From Oleidesulfovibrio sp047973035 (lineage in GTDB: Bacteria > Desulfobacterota > Desulfovibrionia > Desulfovibrionales > Desulfovibrionaceae): a DNA stretch of 64,000 nt. Where the stretch lies: the NCBI RefSeq assembly GCF_047973035.1, contig NZ_JBKEBF010000046.1, forward strand, positions 1 through 64,000, read 5' to 3'. A program made the translations under genes and the position numbers. This document shows, in pieces, positions 33,228 to 43,601 of this stretch. How positions within the stretch are numbered: position 1 is the stretch's first letter; each line of letters opens with the position of its first letter. Under the pieces are notes generated by a model. The model was not told the DNA's origin, searched no databases, and saw nothing but the letters and a program-made list of their open reading frames with translations.

Positions 33228-34190
33228 CTAAAAAGTTTTCATAGCCCGCAGGGTGTGAATTACAATTTCCGGCCTACAGAACAGCCGCGCCTGAACGGAG
33301 GAAGACCCCGTCCCCTTTGATGTATACCCCTGCATTCCCTTGAAGCTCCATGCGCCGCGGACAAGCGCGCGGGGGCAGTGGCAGTTGGTCATTACAGGTA
33401 TTCCCCCGGGCAGGCAGCTCTGCCCGCCATGGGTGTGCCCGCAAAGGTATACATGTACCCCTGTTGCCGCTGCCTGCCTGAATGCTTCGGGCGAATGCGC
33501 CAGCAGAATAGTCGCCGCTGAAGGTGGCGCATCCTGAAGTGCCGCGGGAATATCCTGCGTACCGAAAAAATGGGGGTCATCAATTCCCGCCACTCGTAAG
33601 GCTGCACCATCCAGAACCCATAACACCGCTTCATTAAGAAGAACCCTTATGCCTGTTGATTCTATTGCAGGCACATGTTCCAGCCAGTCGTGATTTCCCA
33701 GTACTGCCAGCGTGCCAAGCCTGCACCGGATAACCTGCATCAGCTTTTGCAGATGGGACAGAGCAGTGTCTGCGGGACCGGATGTACCGAATCGGAAATC
33801 ACCGGTGATGATGCAAGCATCTGCAGATAAACCGGAGACCGCTTTCAGTAAGGCTTCACAATTATCTGCAAAACCGTCCAGATGCAGGTCCGAAAGGTGT
33901 AAAATACGCAGTCCGTCAAATTGTTTTGGCAAAATTTGCAGCACAACGGTGTGTTCTTTGATTGTTATATCATGCGCTTCAGCCCGTGCCCTTTCAAGCA
34001 GGCCGAACATTTTCAGTCCGCGCAGTACCGCGCGGGCAAATAGTTGCGATTCTTCCGGATGGGTAAATGTCAGTTCATACTTGTACTGCGCCTGCTTTTT
34101 TTGCAGCTGAATGCGCTTATGCCACAACTCGGGCTTCAGACGACCTGTGGCAGCCTCAATATATGCCCGGGAAATTTCAATGTGCATCAT
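33228..34190 (-). CDS. Metallophosphoesterase
   Basis: A 320-residue calcineurin-like phosphoesterase. It shows the whole motif set: ILHLSDLHLDGF (D-x-H), GDFRFG, LGNHDW, AHSPEAF and CGHTHGGQ, which bind two metals. About 120 residues precede this domain and are mostly helical and charged. No signal peptide or clear membrane segment is seen. Start ATG 34190 has AAAGG five bases away; the longer frame to 34280 is rejected. Related proteins (YkuE/YaeI type) act on lipids or nucleotides at the membrane; the substrate here is unknown. It is divergent from the histidine kinase. Confidence 0.85.
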   Translation of the reverse strand: MMHIEISRAYIEAATGRLKPELWHKRIQLQKKQAQYKYELTFTHPEESQLFARAVLRGLKMFGLLERARAEAHDITIKEHTVVLQILPKQFDGLRILHLSDLHLDGFADNCEALLKAVSGLSADACIITGDFRFGTSGPADTALSHLQKLMQVIRCRLGTLAVLGNHDWLEHVPAIESTGIRVLLNEAVLWVLDGAALRVAGIDDPHFFGTQDIPAALQDAPPSAATILLAHSPEAFRQAAATGVHVYLCGHTHGGQSCLPGGIPVMTNCHCPRALVRGAWSFKGMQGYTSKGTGSSSVQARLFCRPEIVIHTLRAMKTF

Positions 34191-34425
34191 GTTTACCTTT
34201 GTTTTTAACAAGAGAGAAGCATAGCTGCAGACTGTCGCGTACGTAATTATTTCGTCATGTATTTTATGGTTACTCCCCAATTTCTTTATGTTTTAGTGTT
34301 GTTATTTTGTTTTGGTGCGTACTAGTATGCACCCATTCCGAATGCAGCGGTATTTCGCAAGTCGGAAGTAGCAGGGGTATAATACATATCGCAGTTTGTT
34401 TTCTGCAGAGTGAGAGCGCGTTAAC

Positions 34426-36738
34426 ATGCTTAATTCGTTACTTGATTGCACTGGCAGTGAAACCGGAAAGCTAACAGTATTGCTGGATGGCATGCTGGTG
34501 CCGATAGTCGTTGTGCATGCCGGTACCGGCAGGGTGCTGTGGGCGAACAGGCAGGCATTATCTATGCTGGGCAGGTGCGGGGGAGTGCTTGCCAATCCCC
34601 TCCGGTGTACAGTGAGAGGGCTTGCAACATCATATTCTGAAGGAAGCTGGCATTCTGAAAGTTCTGTCTGGCTATGCGGAGAATCGCTTCATGCTGAAGT
34701 GCTGCCGGTCGACTGGAACGCGGAGGATGCTTTATTGCTCCAGCTGCATGCGTCGCCCAGAACGGGAGTTGATTTTCCTGCAAAGCATTACTGGGGATGC
34801 TCCGGCGTGGTGGAGGCAAAAGAACGCTACCATACTGTATATGACGGCATGGCGCAGGGGGTGCTTTTTCAGGACGCTAACGGCAACATCATCTGTGCGA
34901 ACAGTACGGCACAGCAGATGCTCGGGCTGGATTGTGAAGAAGGGCAGGCCAGTAACCAATGTTTCAGTGCATGGAATGCTGTCGATGTGCATGGTGTCCC
35001 TATGACGCTTGCCGATTTTCCGTCCATGCGGGCTTTGCAGGCTGCGCAGCCGGTGAATAAGGTTGTAATGGGAGTGCAGCATCCGCAGCATCTTCAGACC
35101 AGATGGCTTGTAGTAAACGCAACTCCTTTATTTGCAGAAGGGGCAGAGGCTCCGCATGAGGTGTTTTCAACCTTTGAGGATATATCCGAGCTGATTGAAA
35201 TCCGGCAGGAACTGGAAACGTCAACCAACCGGTTACGGCAGGTGATCGATAATGCTCCTCTGGGCGTCTTTATATGGCGCTATGGTGAGGGGCGTTTTTA
35301 TTTTGTTCATGGCAACCCTGCCGCCGAACGTATGTTCGGAGTGATGACGCAGAAGTGTGAAGGTAAGCGGATGGTGGAGGTTCTTCCTAACCTGCGGCCG
35401 GAAGACCTGCCGAAAAGGCTGGAACAGGTCATGCTGACCGGTATTCCGTCATTTACTGCGCAGATAGAATATTCTGGTGATACTGTCTCCGGCGCATTTG
35501 AAGTGCATGCCTTTAAAGCCAGCGACGACCTGCTGTGTCTGATGCTCCAAGACATTACGGATAGAAAGCGGACGGAAAAGGAAGTCGAGAGGCTGGCCAA
35601 GCTGATGCATATACTGATCGACTTCATGCCTTCTGTTCTTATCGGCGTTGATGCATCGGATAAGGTGACACACTGGAACCATGCAGCGCGGGAGCTGACA
35701 GGTATTACTTCTGATGATGCGGTGGGCATGCCTTTTACCTCACTGTTTGACTGGCCTGCTTTTTTGCGGCAGGTGGCCATAGGGGAGTGTCCGGCCGGAG
35801 GGTGCGTACAGATTGAAGATGCTGCCTGGGAATCCGGCGGCATCGTGCGCAACTGGAGTGTTACCAAGTATGCTTTGCCGGATGACGAAGGCGGAGGATA
35901 TGCCATCCGGCTGGATGATGTGACTGAGCGGACGCATCTGCGGGAGATGATGATTCAGTCCGAAAAAATGCACTCCATAGCAGGCCTTGCCGCGGGCATG
36001 GCGCACGAAATCAATAATCCTCTCGGTGCCATCTCGCAGGCGGTGCAAAATGCCAGACGCAGACTGATGACGGAGCTGCCTGCCAGCAGGAAAGTTGCCG
36101 ACGAGCTGGGGCTGGATTTGCAGGTGATGCAGGACTACATGCAGCGGCGGGATGTACCGTCTTTTCTGGATGATATTCACAAAAGTTGCCTGCGGGCCGG
36201 TTCAATTGTAAGCAATATGCTGGCGTTTTCCCGCGAGGAACGTTTTTCACGCGCTACTGCGGATATAAACACAGTCCTGCGACAGTCTGTGGCTCTGGCT
36301 GAAAGCGATTATGACCAGAAAAAGAAATACGACATCAAGCGTGTGCAGATTCAATATGATCTTGCCGATGATTTGCCGGAGATCTGGTGCAATATTCAGG
36401 ATTTGCAGCAGGTTTTTTTGAATCTGCTGCGCAACAGCAGTCAGGCCATGAGCATAATTACGGAAGAAGGCTACACGCCTTTGTTACAGCTTGAGAGCAG
36501 GATGCTGCCGCAGGGGATGATTGAGGTAAGCATACGCGATAACGGACCCGGAATGAGCAAAGAAGTCTGCAAGCGTTGTTTTGAACCGTTTTATACTACA
36601 AAGCCTGTTGGCGACGGTACTGGGCTGGGACTGTATGTCAGCTATCTGCTTATTACCCAGCATCAGGGCAGCATCACGGTGACAAGCTGTAAAGATAAAG
36701 GAACCGAGTTTCAGATTCAGTTGCCCGCGCTATGCTGA
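34426..36738 (+). CDS. PAS-domain sensor histidine kinase
   Basis: A 770-residue cytoplasmic-looking kinase. PAS-like units occupy about residues 15-60, 125-265, 270-385 and 390-510 (KERYHTVYDGMAQGVLFQDANG, LRQVIDNAPLGVFIWRYGEG, LIDFMPSVLIGVDASDKVTHWN). The phosphorylated histidine is His527 in GLAAGMAHEINNPLGA. The ATPase domain follows with N box LRNSSQAM, DNGPGMS and GTGLGLYVS. No transmembrane segments are seen, so it probably senses an internal signal such as redox or a ligand. There is no response regulator next to it; the signalling partner is unknown. Its ribosome binding site is weak. Confidence 0.9.
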   Translation: MLNSLLDCTGSETGKLTVLLDGMLVPIVVVHAGTGRVLWANRQALSMLGRCGGVLANPLRCTVRGLATSYSEGSWHSESSVWLCGESLHAEVLPVDWNAEDALLLQLHASPRTGVDFPAKHYWGCSGVVEAKERYHTVYDGMAQGVLFQDANGNIICANSTAQQMLGLDCEEGQASNQCFSAWNAVDVHGVPMTLADFPSMRALQAAQPVNKVVMGVQHPQHLQTRWLVVNATPLFAEGAEAPHEVFSTFEDISELIEIRQELETSTNRLRQVIDNAPLGVFIWRYGEGRFYFVHGNPAAERMFGVMTQKCEGKRMVEVLPNLRPEDLPKRLEQVMLTGIPSFTAQIEYSGDTVSGAFEVHAFKASDDLLCLMLQDITDRKRTEKEVERLAKLMHILIDFMPSVLIGVDASDKVTHWNHAARELTGITSDDAVGMPFTSLFDWPAFLRQVAIGECPAGGCVQIEDAAWESGGIVRNWSVTKYALPDDEGGGYAIRLDDVTERTHLREMMIQSEKMHSIAGLAAGMAHEINNPLGAISQAVQNARRRLMTELPASRKVADELGLDLQVMQDYMQRRDVPSFLDDIHKSCLRAGSIVSNMLAFSREERFSRATADINTVLRQSVALAESDYDQKKKYDIKRVQIQYDLADDLPEIWCNIQDLQQVFLNLLRNSSQAMSIITEEGYTPLLQLESRMLPQGMIEVSIRDNGPGMSKEVCKRCFEPFYTTKPVGDGTGLGLYVSYLLITQHQGSITVTSCKDKGTEFQIQLPALC

Positions 36739-36878
36739 GTGTGAAAGTAGTACGTGTAAAAATAACGTTATTCCGATAGCTCCGCTGCCTGCAGAATAAG
36801 TGTCACGGTAAGCTTAGTTAAAAAACTGGGTGTTCACGGAAAAAAAGAGCAAAAAAAAGAAAAAAAGAAAAATACTGC

Positions 36879-36907
36879 TTGACGGCGACCCCCCACTTCG
36901 ATAAACC
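36879..36907 (+). promoter_or_regulatory. Candidate promoter for tRNA-Asp
   Basis: TTGACG at 36879-36884 and TAAACC at 36902-36907 are 17 bases apart, upstream of the tRNA by about 36 bases. The -10 is poor, but the spacing and position suit a housekeeping tRNA promoter. Confidence 0.4.
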
Positions 36908-36942
36908 CCTTTTCCACACGGAAGGAAACTTCCTGACAACGC

Positions 36943-37019
<77 letters not shown>

Positions 37020-37164
37020 CTTGGAAAAACAGGGTTGCAGTGAAAGCTGTAACCCTTTTTTCATGCCTGAGCGAATCTGGTCCGGCGGATACGGCATATG
37101 TATTCCTGGAGCCCTTCACATCACAGCAGAGTGCCGAAGGCTCTGCTTGCAGGCTGCAAGGCCG

Positions 37165-37359
37165 TTACTCTGGATATTTCTCTGAACACAGCTCGCCGCC
37201 TGCTCCCCAGTTTTCCTTTTTGACTTCATCAATAATCACATACACCGATGCTTTTCCGCATCCGGTGATTCTTGCTGTTTCCCTGGTGAGCACCTTCACC
37301 AGCTCACGCTTTTGTTCCAGCGTTCTTCCTTCCCATAATTCTACTCGTATGACAGGCAT
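37165..37359 (-). CDS. 4-oxalocrotonate tautomerase family protein
   Basis: A 64-residue protein beginning MPVIRVELWEGRTLEQKREL. The proline after the initiator methionine is the catalytic base of this superfamily once methionine is removed, and VYVIIDEVKKENWGAGG near the end is typical. GGAGAG lies five bases before the ATG. Such small tautomerases act on enol/keto acids; the substrate is unknown here. It stands alone between the tRNA and the GGDEF-EAL gene. Confidence 0.88.
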   Translation of the reverse strand: MPVIRVELWEGRTLEQKRELVKVLTRETARITGCGKASVYVIIDEVKKENWGAGGELCSEKYPE

Positions 37360-37666
37360 GTGTACTCTCCTATGCAGTGGTACTGTTGATATGAAAAGAC
37401 GGGCGGATACTGCGGTAAGAATTGAACATGCATGCTGGCGATGGCATTGGCACGCCGCGCAGCATTCGGGTGCAAGTGCCGCCGGTACAGATTGTTGCTG
37501 CAATAATTACGAAAAGCAGCTTTGTACTCTCTTCCAGAGACGCTGTAGTGCGTTAAGCGGTGCCTAGGTCGGCAGTATGAAGATTTTTGCGGGGCAGATT
37601 CCGGTCATGCTGCTGGTGGAAGGTGCTGTGTCAGGCGGCTATTCACATAATAACTGCTTCGGCTAA

Positions 37667-39307
37667 TCAACCGAGTTTTTCTTTTATCAGCGGCAGCACT
37701 TCGTCTTCGGGAATTGGCCTGCCGAGGTAAAAACCTTGTATCTGATCGCATCCCAGTCCTTTCAATAGCTCAAGCTGTTCCTGTGTTTCCACCCCTTCTG
37801 CCAGAGCAATAAGACCCAGCCCGTGTGCAAGATTTATGATTGAGCGCACCACGCGCAGTGAATTTGTATCGGTGGTGATGTTATCTACAAAGCTTTTGTC
37901 GATTTTAAGGCAATAGCATGGAAATCTGGTAAGATAAGCAAGGGATGAATAGCCGGTGCCGAAGTCGTCCAAAGCTACTCGTATGCCTGTTGAATGCAGG
38001 TGGTGCATTTTTCGGGCTGCTGCTTCAGGGCTGTGCATAAGTGCGGATTCTGTGATTTCAAGCGTGATGGCTTCGTTGGGAATGGAGTGTTTTTTCAGCG
38101 TGTTTTCAAAACGGCGCAGGAAAGTGGGCCTGTCTAGATGAACAGCGCTCAGGTTTACGGAAAAATGCAGTTTTCTACACTCCGGGCATTGTGCGCGCAT
38201 TTGCCTCCACGTGCGGCAAGCCAGATTCAGAACGTATTGGTCGAGTTGGAGGATAAGCCCTGTTGCTTCTGCCAGCGGGATGAATTCTGCCGGGCTGATC
38301 ATACCCCGGTCAGGATGCTTCCAGCGGGCCAGCACCTCAAAGCCTACAAGCGCAGGAGGCGACGACAAAGCGTATTGGGGCTGAAAAACAAGAAAGAAAT
38401 GCTGGTTTTCCAGGCTTTGGCGGAATTGGCTTTCAAAGTGGATGGTGTGGTGTGCCTTGGCCTGCATGGATTTGCTGAAGATGGAAATGCGGTTCCGGCC
38501 GCGTTCTTTCGAATGCATCATGGCCATGTTTGCTTTGGCGATGATGTGTTCGGGCCGTATGTCCTGCGCGTTTCCAAGATAAACGCCAAAGCCGCAATCA
38601 AGGGAAAAGTGGATGTTGCCGACAATGTATTCTTTTTGCAGTACCCGTTTGATTTCACGTACCCGCCGTATTGTTTCGCGCGGGCTGTATCCGGGAAGCA
38701 GGATGGCAAAATCATCACCTCCCAACCGTGCGGCAACTTCTCCGTCTTTGGTGGCATCTGCCAGACGACTGCTTAGTTGCTCCAGAATCTGGTCGCCCAC
38801 GGCATGGGCAAAGCTGTTGTTTACTCTTTTAAACCCGATGATATCGACAAAAAGCAGAGCGTACGGTGCAGAAGGCAGGTTGGCTACCGCTATCTTCAGT
38901 TTTTCAACGATATAGCGTCTGTTAGGCAGGCCGGTCATATAGTCATGCATGGCCTGATTGCGAAGTACAATGTTGGCTTTGAAAACACGCCGTAAAACAG
39001 CTGTGGTCACGTTGGCTGTTACCAGAACAAAAATCGACCCCAGAAATAGAATCCAGCCGAAGACAAGTTCCATGGGCAGCGATATGTCAGTGATATGTGT
39101 ACTTAAAACAACAAGGTAGCCGAAGACGAAGAGCGAGATGAGGCTTAGCAGGCAAGAAAAGGCGAAGCGGTTTCTGATGTATTGCGCAGGGGATTGCAAC
39201 CGCATCTCATTAAGCAGCGTCCAGTACCGCAAAATGCTGATGACCAGAATGCATAACCCGCCGCCAATGGCCATGGAAAAGAAAGGGAAACCGTTAGCTT
39301 CAATCAT
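37667..39307 (-). CDS. GGDEF-EAL domain membrane protein
   Basis: A 546-residue c-di-GMP turnover protein. Three hydrophobic segments lie at about 10-28, 48-70 and 82-108. The GGDEF domain follows (AMHDYMTGLPNRRYIVEKL, then RLGGDDFAILL), where the active loop reads GGDDF; Asp for Glu is tolerated in some cyclases but may reduce activity. The EAL domain (about 290-546) reads EVLARW for EAL, with DDFGTGYSSL, KIDKSFV and EGVET all present, so phosphodiesterase activity is likely. Net activity is probably c-di-GMP breakdown, with the GGDEF half possibly regulatory. Confidence 0.9.
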   Translation of the reverse strand: MIEANGFPFFSMAIGGGLCILVISILRYWTLLNEMRLQSPAQYIRNRFAFSCLLSLISLFVFGYLVVLSTHITDISLPMELVFGWILFLGSIFVLVTANVTTAVLRRVFKANIVLRNQAMHDYMTGLPNRRYIVEKLKIAVANLPSAPYALLFVDIIGFKRVNNSFAHAVGDQILEQLSSRLADATKDGEVAARLGGDDFAILLPGYSPRETIRRVREIKRVLQKEYIVGNIHFSLDCGFGVYLGNAQDIRPEHIIAKANMAMMHSKERGRNRISIFSKSMQAKAHHTIHFESQFRQSLENQHFFLVFQPQYALSSPPALVGFEVLARWKHPDRGMISPAEFIPLAEATGLILQLDQYVLNLACRTWRQMRAQCPECRKLHFSVNLSAVHLDRPTFLRRFENTLKKHSIPNEAITLEITESALMHSPEAAARKMHHLHSTGIRVALDDFGTGYSSLAYLTRFPCYCLKIDKSFVDNITTDTNSLRVVRSIINLAHGLGLIALAEGVETQEQLELLKGLGCDQIQGFYLGRPIPEDEVLPLIKEKLG

Positions 39308-39416
39308 TGGATGTACAGAAAATTATTCCGTTAGCTAGGTTTAACTCTATAATATGTTAAGAATATAGACAACTTTCAAGGCATTGTCACACGCTTTGAC
39401 AGTGCTGGCATGATAA

Positions 39417-39454
39417 ACATAAGCAGGGAGACCAGCATGTCTCCCTGCTTATGT
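39417..39454. terminator. Strong hairpin after the nitroreductase gene
   Basis: A perfect 16-bp stem (ACATAAGCAGGGAGAC and its complement) closes a 6-base loop a few bases after the nitroreductase stop. The flanking T tract is modest. It probably terminates the minus-strand transcript. Confidence 0.7.
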
Positions 39455-39460
39455 GCATTC

Positions 39461-40249
39461 TTATCGCCAGCTGATAATGCTTTTTTTCCGCGGGGGGATG
39501 CGTTTGTAACGGTAAGCAGGAATACCAAGCATCAATGCTCCCTGCATGGTATGTCCCTCCGGCAGCTGCAGGTATTCGGCAACTGTGGCAGAGTTTTTAG
39601 CTGCCATCATCAGAAATCCTGCCCAGCACGCCCCAAGCCCCATGGGCTGACAGGCTGTTTCTATTGCGCTTAATGCTATGGTGCAGTCCACGTGCGGAAT
39701 GAGGGCGCTCTGGTGTGTATGCGCAATAAGCAGGCAGGGAGCCTGCCTGTGGATGATGTCTACGCCGCTGTCGTACATTTGTACTACTTCAGGCAGCAGG
39801 TTGCTCTCGCGCATCCATGCAATGACAAGTTCTGAAAGGGCAGCAATGTGAGGTTGTTCTAGGACAAGCCAGCAGACTGGCTGCATGTTTCGTGCAGTGG
39901 GCGCCCAGCGGGATATATCAATAAGCTCTTCAACTTTGCTGCGTTCAAGAGGCTGCTGTTTAAATGTTCTGATGGAGCGCCTTGAGCGTAAAAGCTGGCG
40001 CACCTGAGCGGGGGAAACCGCTAAATCCCGCTGAACAGGCTCGCATCCTTCTGAATCAATGCCGTCCAGCGAAATGGCATTGGCGGGACAGATTGCAATA
40101 CAGTGACCACAGTCTATACAGTGGGCATCAGCCTCCGGAACAGGCTGTGCAGTGCCGTCGGGCTGTTGCGTAAAAAGCAGATGCGGACATTCAACTATGC
40201 AAAGACTGTCCTTTTTGCACCGTGCAGAGTCTATTTTGATTACAGGCAT
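39461..40249 (-). CDS. Ferredoxin-nitroreductase fusion protein
   Basis: A 262-residue protein. The first 60 residues hold two 4Fe-4S sites (CKKDSLCIVECP and CIDCGHCIAICP). The remainder is a nitroreductase-type FMN domain (RSRRSIRTFKQQPLERSKVEELIDISRWAPTARN, and later GLGACWAGFL). Such proteins couple ferredoxin electron transfer to reduction of flavin substrates in anaerobes. The ATG at 40249 has GGAG seven bases away; the GTG two codons earlier overlaps the ribosome binding site. Single gene with its own terminator. Confidence 0.9.
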   Translation of the reverse strand: MPVIKIDSARCKKDSLCIVECPHLLFTQQPDGTAQPVPEADAHCIDCGHCIAICPANAISLDGIDSEGCEPVQRDLAVSPAQVRQLLRSRRSIRTFKQQPLERSKVEELIDISRWAPTARNMQPVCWLVLEQPHIAALSELVIAWMRESNLLPEVVQMYDSGVDIIHRQAPCLLIAHTHQSALIPHVDCTIALSAIETACQPMGLGACWAGFLMMAAKNSATVAEYLQLPEGHTMQGALMLGIPAYRYKRIPPRKKSIISWR

Positions 40250-40388
40250 TTTCACTCCTTTGGCATGGTTATGAACGTGCTTGTCTGATTACAGGTACGT
40301 TTGGCAGCGTAATGAAATTGTATCTGCCGTAATTGAGGATGTAACATCTGCTTTGATATATGAAAACATGCTGCGCTTCGCAGGTACT

Positions 40389-40418
40389 AAAAAAGGCCGC
40401 ACTCTGTGCGGCCTTTTG
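40389..40418. terminator. Terminator after the chemoreceptor gene
   Basis: AAAAGGCCGCAC and GTGCGGCCTTTT form a 10-12 bp stem with a tiny loop and T/A tracts on both sides, about 20 bases beyond the stop of the minus-strand chemoreceptor gene. Confidence 0.9.
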
Positions 40419-40439
40419 TTATTTTTTGTCGCGGGTGCG

Positions 40440-42533
40440 TCAGGCGGATTTGAGCTTTTCTATAAGGTCCTGAAGATCATCTGCAAGCCTTGCAAGGTTG
40501 ATGACCGCCTCGTTTGATTCGTGCATGATGTCGGCTACATCGCCGGCAATACGGTTAACTTCTTCGGTGCTGCGGGTGATCTGTTCAGATGCGGCAGACT
40601 GTTCTTCGCTGGCTGTTGCGATGTTACGCACCTGATCCGCTGTTTCGATGACAATCTCTACAATGCTGGAAAGCGAGTTGCCGGCCTCTGATGCCTGCTC
40701 GGTACATTGCCCCACAAGGGTGGTTACATTACTCATGCCTTCAATGTTGACGCGGGTTGCCTGCTGAATAGCGGTAACCGCACCGCCAACTTCTTTGGTG
40801 GCATGCATGGTTTTTTCTGCAAGTTTGCGTACTTCATCCGCAACAACGGCAAAACCTCGTCCTGCGTCGCCTGCGCGGGCGGCTTCAATGGCGGCGTTCA
40901 GGGCCAGCAGGTTGGTCTGGTCGGCTATGTCAGTGATCACATTCATAATTTGACCAATGTCTTCCGCCTGCTTGCCTAGCTTGTCCAGCGTGGTTTGCAG
41001 TTCATGCGTCACCTTGTCTACCTGATTGATGCTGGAAACCACCTGGCGGACGATCTCCCCACCTGTGTCAGCCTGTGTTTTCGCTGTTTCTGCACTTTCT
41101 GCAGCGCGCGAAGCATTGCTGGCAACTTCAAGCACGGTGGCGTTTATCTGTTCCATGGCGGTTGCAGCCTCAGCCGTACGTTCACGCTGCATACCGGCAT
41201 TTGCGCTTGCCTGTTCAATCTGGCCGGAAAGCTCCTGCGAGGATTGATTAACCTGCATGACAATAGACTCAAGCTGCTTTGCGGCAGAAAGCATGCCTTG
41301 CTTGGTCGCATGTTCTGCCTGCTCGCGGGCTGCGCTGGCTTCCTGCAGGGCCACTTCGGCTTTCTTCGTCTGCTCTTCAGCTTCCAGAGTCTTGCTGCGG
41401 GCCTCTTTAATGGTGGCTGCCAGTTCTGTCACCATAGTCGTCATGCTGGAATGTAACGTTGCCAGTTCACCGCTGAAATGGCGTGCTTCCGGCATCTGAT
41501 CGTAGTTGCCGCGGGCGACTACCTGTGCAGACTCTGCAAGCATGGCAATAGGACGTGCTATCGAACGGGCCAGCAGCCATGCAATTCCAAGCAGCAGAAT
41601 GGCCAGCCCCAGACTGAGCATAAGGACGTTGCTTATGGTCTCCTGCGTTGTCGCAAAAACTTCTGCTTTGTCCTGAATCAGTACGAGCTGCCATCCTAGC
41701 CTGTCAGAGTGATGTACGGTGGCCAGCTTGCGGATACCATCCAGATCCACCTCAATGGAGCCGCTTGTCATGGAAGCAAACTGCTCCAGAGACGGGATGT
41801 TGAGGTCGTTGACATTTTTAAATGCCCGCTTGTCGCTGGCAGGGTCGGAAAGAATTACTCCGCCGTCTTCAATAAGCATGACATAGCCGGTTTCTCCGAC
41901 TTTGATGGCAGAGGTAACGTTCGTCAGCGTAGCCAGATTGATGTCGATGCCTATGACTCCGATGATCTTGTCGTTTTTGCGCACCGTTGCGGTGATCGTG
42001 CCTACGGGTTCTCCGGATGTGGAAAGGTAGGCTTTACTTAATGACGCCTCATCTCCAGAGGCCATAATTTCTTTGTACCACGGGCGCTTGGTGGGGTTGT
42101 AGCCTGCGGGCAGTTTGTCTTCAGGAAATTGTACAAAACCGCCATCAGCCGTTCCTACGTATGCATAGTCGTAGTTCGGGTTGGAAGTAACAACACCACC
42201 GAAGATATCGAACAGTTGCCTTTCAAGCTCGGTAGCAAGAGTACTCCGGTTAATTTCTGAGTCATGAGTTTTTGTGGCGTACACGGTCAACTGGCCGGGG
42301 GCTTCTTTTGTGTCCCGAAGAGAAGCGAGGAACAGAGCTGTGTGCTTGCCGCCCTCAACAAATGTGCTCATGAAATCGTCAATTCGTTCGAGCTGGCTTG
42401 CGGAAGATGTTTCGAACGCCTTTTGCGATAAACTGTTAATATTGAAATACACAATGGTAGATACACCGCCGATGGCAATGGCGATGGATAAAAGCAGACC
42501 GAGAATTATTCGTGCTTTGATGGAGTTGAGCAT
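40440..42533 (-). CDS. Methyl-accepting chemotaxis protein (dCache)
   Basis: A 697-residue chemoreceptor. One membrane helix lies at about 8-30, a periplasmic dCache-type sensor at about 35-280 (YAYVGTADGGFVQFPEDKLP, RPWYKEIMASGD, VIGIDINLATLTNV), a second helix at about 295-318, then a HAMP domain and a long coiled signalling domain with the invariant hairpin tip DQTNLLALNAAIEAARAGDA. It ends without a CheR-docking pentapeptide. Ligands of dCache receptors are often amino or organic acids; the ligand here is unknown. Confidence 0.93.
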   Translation of the reverse strand: MLNSIKARIILGLLLSIAIAIGGVSTIVYFNINSLSQKAFETSSASQLERIDDFMSTFVEGGKHTALFLASLRDTKEAPGQLTVYATKTHDSEINRSTLATELERQLFDIFGGVVTSNPNYDYAYVGTADGGFVQFPEDKLPAGYNPTKRPWYKEIMASGDEASLSKAYLSTSGEPVGTITATVRKNDKIIGVIGIDINLATLTNVTSAIKVGETGYVMLIEDGGVILSDPASDKRAFKNVNDLNIPSLEQFASMTSGSIEVDLDGIRKLATVHHSDRLGWQLVLIQDKAEVFATTQETISNVLMLSLGLAILLLGIAWLLARSIARPIAMLAESAQVVARGNYDQMPEARHFSGELATLHSSMTTMVTELAATIKEARSKTLEAEEQTKKAEVALQEASAAREQAEHATKQGMLSAAKQLESIVMQVNQSSQELSGQIEQASANAGMQRERTAEAATAMEQINATVLEVASNASRAAESAETAKTQADTGGEIVRQVVSSINQVDKVTHELQTTLDKLGKQAEDIGQIMNVITDIADQTNLLALNAAIEAARAGDAGRGFAVVADEVRKLAEKTMHATKEVGGAVTAIQQATRVNIEGMSNVTTLVGQCTEQASEAGNSLSSIVEIVIETADQVRNIATASEEQSAASEQITRSTEEVNRIAGDVADIMHESNEAVINLARLADDLQDLIEKLKSA

Positions 42534-42674
42534 GGCTGTCCCCTGAGTATGCTAAGGTTAGCAGACACTGATGCTGTTATAAAAAAAATAATCCCTTGGA
42601 AGCTGCTTGTATAATGCATTATATTTAACAATAAGTCTCTAGTAAAATAAGGCCATATGTATAGCGCTGTGGCT

Positions 42675-43601
42675 TTATTTTGGTGCGGACTTCTGGCAAA
42701 GGTATAGGCCGCCTAGAACGAGCGCTGCACCTCCTGCCTGTGTAACGGACAGCCTTTCTCCCAGTACCAGAAACGCAAGAATAGCCGAAACAACAGGAAC
42801 GAGATTGATCCAAGCGGAAGCTCTGCTGGCGGGTATGATGCTTACACCATAGTTGTACAGACCGAATGCGCCCAAAGTGACAAATAGTCCCAGATAGCTG
42901 ATGCTTAATAACGGCAGGGCTGCATCTGAAGTATCGGTCAAAGATGCATGCACGATGGAGAGAAAATCTGCGGGAAGCATAAACGCACCGGGCAGGAAAA
43001 ATATCAGGCCGGCAAGTATTTGTACTCCTGTAATGATGACAGGAGAAAACCTTGCCCCGAGTTTGCGGCATATGATGGTGTAGCCCACACCGCATGCCAT
43101 GGCTGCCAGTTCCAGCAAATTGCCCAGCATAGGCGACGGGGCCGATTCTTCCGGTGCGCTGGCCAGCGTAAGCCACACCACACCGCATACGGAAACAGCA
43201 AAGCCCGCCCACATGTTGCGGGTTACCTGTTCGCCCAGCAGGCTGCCTGCCACCACTGCCACCATAAGCGGCATCATGGCTGATACAATGCCCGCCTGAG
43301 ATGCTGTTGTCAGTTGCAGTGCATAGCTTTCGCATACAAAATACAGGCACGGCTGGAAGAAGGCGAGAAGCAGCAGGAGTGATATGTCACCCCGCCGGAT
43401 GCTGGCGTGTCTGTGTCGTAACCACGCAGGCAGCCAGAAGGGGAGAATGGCTATGGTAGCCACCAGCTGCCGCAGCCAGACAATGGACAGCGGCTCAAAG
43501 TATTGCAGGCCGATTTTGGTGGCGACAAATGAGCTGCCCCACAATGTGACAGCTGCGAACAAGGCTATGGATGCCAGTATAGTGGACTGTGTGCGCGGCA
43601 C
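42675..43601 (-). CDS. EamA/DMT-family transporter
   Basis: A 308-residue inner-membrane protein with about ten hydrophobic segments in two EamA halves. It begins LASIALFAAVTLWGSSFVAT, the standard start of this group, and later has ASAWINLVPVVSAILAFLVLGE, the conserved second-half motif. The start is GTG with AGGAG five bases upstream. Members export metabolites and amino acids; the substrate cannot be predicted. Confidence 0.88.
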   Translation of the reverse strand: MPRTQSTILASIALFAAVTLWGSSFVATKIGLQYFEPLSIVWLRQLVATIAILPFWLPAWLRHRHASIRRGDISLLLLLAFFQPCLYFVCESYALQLTTASQAGIVSAMMPLMVAVVAGSLLGEQVTRNMWAGFAVSVCGVVWLTLASAPEESAPSPMLGNLLELAAMACGVGYTIICRKLGARFSPVIITGVQILAGLIFFLPGAFMLPADFLSIVHASLTDTSDAALPLLSISYLGLFVTLGAFGLYNYGVSIIPASRASAWINLVPVVSAILAFLVLGERLSVTQAGGAALVLGGLYLCQKSAPK